Shown here piece by piece: positions 1 to 3,400 of a stretch of DNA of 6,198 nt. The notes under the pieces were generated by a model that did no database searches, was not told the DNA's origin, and worked only from the letters and a program-made list of their open reading frames with translations. A program made the translations under genes and the position numbers. Each line of letters starts with the position of its first letter. The stretch's first letter is position 1. Location: NCBI GenBank assembly GCA_023397045.1, contig JAEWUR010000598.1, forward strand, positions 1-6,198. The letters are read 5' to 3'. This stretch comes from Planctomycetota bacterium (GTDB taxonomy: Bacteria; Planctomycetota; Planctomycetia; Pirellulales; Thermoguttaceae).

Positions 1-435
1 ATGTTGAACAACGTTGTGATGAATTGCGGCGTCGGCATCAGCGTGGACAGTTCATCAGCGTCTACCGTCGTCGGCGCGACGGCCTATGCAAACAACTTGG
101 CCAATCGGCGCGGCAGTGTTGCCGATAGCAACGCGATGGAATTGGGGCATGTTCCGGTGACGGACGTTTTCGTTGATCCGTTGCACGGCAATTTCTATCC
201 CGCGGCGGGTTCGCCGATCATCGACAGTTCGCAGAACAGCCTGTCGGACCGGCCCGCTTTGACAATCGTCCGTTCGGAGCTCGGAATACCCGTCTCGCCG
301 ATCGTCGCGCCGACGACCGACATGTATGGCAAGGAGCGGATCGACGACCCGACGATGGCGAGCGTGGCGGGCATGGGCGAGAACATTTTCAAGGACCGCG
401 GCGCGATCGACCGGGTCGATTTTGAAGGGCCGACG
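1..435 (+). other. Protein domain: end of right-handed parallel beta-helix plus junction segment
   Basis: Residues 1-40 (LNNVVMNCGVGISVDSSS and following) have the short alternating pattern of a right-handed beta-helix rung, with an Asn turn (NN) and small residues. Residues 57-78 contain FVDP, then GNFYPAAGSPIIDSS. This resembles the closing motif FVD...G-[ND]-[FY]-x-L-x-x-GSPaID common at the end of bacterial pectate-lyase-like or Pmp-like beta-helices. Residues 108-144 hold MYGKERIDDP, then FKDRGAIDRVDFEGP. I recall this junction as recurring in giant planctomycete proteins, where it caps the helix ahead of Ig-like domains; that is memory, not a search. The fold implies that several more helix turns lie upstream of the window. 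Confidence 0.7.
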
Positions 436-3400
436 GCGACACTGGTCAAGCCGTTGGACGGTGGCACCGACGACAAGGATTCGAGTTCGAATTCGGTGGC
501 CGTGATCAACACGACGTTGAACAAGTTCACGCTTCAGTTGGACGACGACGCCAGCGGGATTGACGTTGCGACGCTGCACGAGACGTACGTTCCGGCGGGC
601 GACGCATTTGATCCCGATGTCGACTCGGTGTTTCGGAACATCACAATTATTCGCGATCTCGGTTTGGCGGAGCAGAAGGAGTTGGTCGGCCACGACGAGT
701 TGGCGGCGTACAATGAGTCGGGTTACGATTTCTCGATCGTTTACAATCCGACGACCAAGACGATCGACCTGGTTCCGGCGGCCGGGACCTGGTTTGCCAA
801 CCACACGTACACGATCATTCTGCGGAATACGCCGTTGTATGAGACCGACGGGAACGGCGACATCGTGATCGATGAGAACGGTTATCCGGTCGTGTTGCTC
901 CATGCGATCTCGGATTTGGTGAGCAATCCGATCCAGGGCAACCAGGCGGGCGATTTGTCGACGACCTACACGATTCTGTCGGCCGAGACGACGCCCGAGG
1001 TGGTCGAAGTGCTTCCGGTGACGCCGGATCCGCGGAGTTATTCGGTGTCGTCGGTTGGAGTGATCATTCGGGGGCTGGTCGATCTGCCGACGGCCCAACC
1101 GGACGGCGCGATCAAGTTGTATTCGGTCGCCGAGGATGGCGTAACGCGGACGCTGATCTCGTTGACGGAGGCGGGTCATGCGGTGACGATGGTCCACGAG
1201 TACGGGTTCTTCTACCGGATCGACGGGCTCGGCTACTACACGAACACGGACAATTGGTATGAGATTGAGATCGACGGCACGTTGTTGAAGGACGTGACGG
1301 GCGCGGCGGGCGAAGGCACGGCCTTGGCCCGGTTCACCGTGGACATGACGGCTCCGGATGTCGTGCTGACGGTGGAGCGGACGTTGACGAAGGACACGAC
1401 GCCGTCGGTGACGGTGACGGCCGACGAACCGGACGGCACGCAGGTCTATCTGGACGTCGACTTGAACAACGACGACGATTTCGGCGACGAAGGCGAGCAG
1501 AACTACATGATCGTGTCGTTGGTCGACGGTTCGGTCACGTTCGACGTAACGCCGGCTTTGGTTGACGGCAGCTACAGCCTCAGCGCCCGAGTTATCGATG
1601 CGGCGGGCAATGAAGGCTTTAGTTCGGTGGTCTACGTGACGATCGACACCGTTCGGCCGACGATGGACATTGTCGACGTGACGCCCGATCCGCGCAACAC
1701 GCTGTTCGAGAGCATCACGATCAACTTCTCGAAGGAGATCGACCCGTCGACGTTCGGGCTGGAGGATTTGACGCTCACCCGGACGCATCGCGGGGTGACG
1801 GAGACGATCGATCTGGCGGGGATCACGAAGTCGTGGTCGGGCACCGAATACACGTTCAGCGGTTTTGACACCGTCACGGACGGCGAGGGCGTCGTCATTA
1901 CGCAGCGAGACGGGACGTATACGCTGACGGTCAACGGCGCGGGCATCGCGGATTACGCGGGCAATACCATTGCGGGCGACGCGGTGGACGCGTGGGTGAT
2001 GAATGCGACGCTTCCGCAGGTGTTGGACATTGTGGACGTGACGCCCGATCCGCGCCACGCGACCGTTGCCAGCGTGGTAGTCGAGATGTCGGAGGAAATC
2101 AACCTGACGACGTTCACCTTCGAGGACGTCCATCTGTTCCGGACGGTCGACGGCGTCGAGACGGAAGTCGTTTTGGACGGTTCGGTCACGGTGGAACCGA
2201 TGTTCGACGGCACGATCTATAACTATCGGGTCAACGGGCTTGGCGGCTTCACGAGCGCCGAGGGCGAGTACCGGATCTCGATCGACGCCGAGAACATCGA
2301 GGATATTTGGGGCGACGTCGGCGCCGGCATTGCGGCGGCCTCGGACAGTTGGCTCATGGACACGACCGCGCCGCAGGTGGTCGATGTGCAGGACATTTCG
2401 CCTGATCCGCGCAACACCTCGGTCGGCAGCGTGCTGGTCGAGATGAGCGAATGGGTGAACGTTTCGACGTTCGATCCGTTGGCGAATATCGAGCTGCGAC
2501 GGAACAATGGCAAGGTTACGTTGAACGGTTCGGTGACGTTGACCCAGGTCTCCGACACGTTGTATCGCATCGACGGGCTCGGGGCGTTTACGGGCGCCGC
2601 TGGAAACTACAGTTTGACGTTCTTCGGGGCCGGGCTGTTCGATCATGCGGGGAACGCGGGGATTCAGTCGGCGTCGGACGCATGGACGGTCGATACGACG
2701 GCTCCGACGATTGTGGACGTTGTGGATGTGACGCCCGATCCGCGCAATTCGGCGGTGTCGAGTATGGATGTCACGTTCTCCGAGCCGATTGACCTGAGCA
2801 CCTTCACCCGCGCGGACGTGCTGTTGATGCGGGGCGATGCTTTGGTGTGGTTGGACGACACGGTCGTTGTGAGTTTCGTTGCGGGGTCGGCGTCGACCTA
2901 CCGGATCGAAGGTCTCGGCGGCTTCACGGTCGACGACGGCGCGTACACCCTTCTGGTCGACTGCACGGGCATCAGCGATCCTGCGGGCAACGTCGGCACG
3001 GGAACGAAGTCTGACACGTGGGTGGTCGATACGGTACCGCCGGAGGTCGCGGCTGTCGCCGAGGTAACGCCCGATCCGCGCAATCTGGCCGTCGGCAGCC
3101 TCGATGTCACGTTTAGCAAGGTGTTGAATCTTTCGACGTTCACCTACGAGGACTTGGAATTGACCCGAGACGGCTTGCCGGTGGCGCTCGACGACTCGAT
3201 CGAGATCAGCCTGATATCGGACAAGACCTATCACATCAATGGGTTGAGCAGTTTCACCGATGAGGATGGCGCGTATGTCCTGACGGTTAAGGCCGACGGC
3301 GTTGAGGACGTGCTCGGCAATGCGGGCACGGGTTCGATGTCGAGGACTTGGGTGGCCGACATGGTTCTGCCGACGATCGCGGACCTTGTTGACGTAACGC

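Noticed and set aside
1..3. ATG at base 1 as the gene start
   Set aside because: It is followed at once by mid-beta-helix sequence with no signal peptide, and there is no upstream sequence to show a ribosome site. An internal Met is more likely.
55..3234. Antisense ORF of about 1,059 codons
   Set aside because: It is in exact codon register with the frame-1 gene and ends at the in-frame TCA codon at 55. Its low-complexity Arg/His/Asp-rich product has no recognisable domain; it is a shadow of G/C-ending codons.
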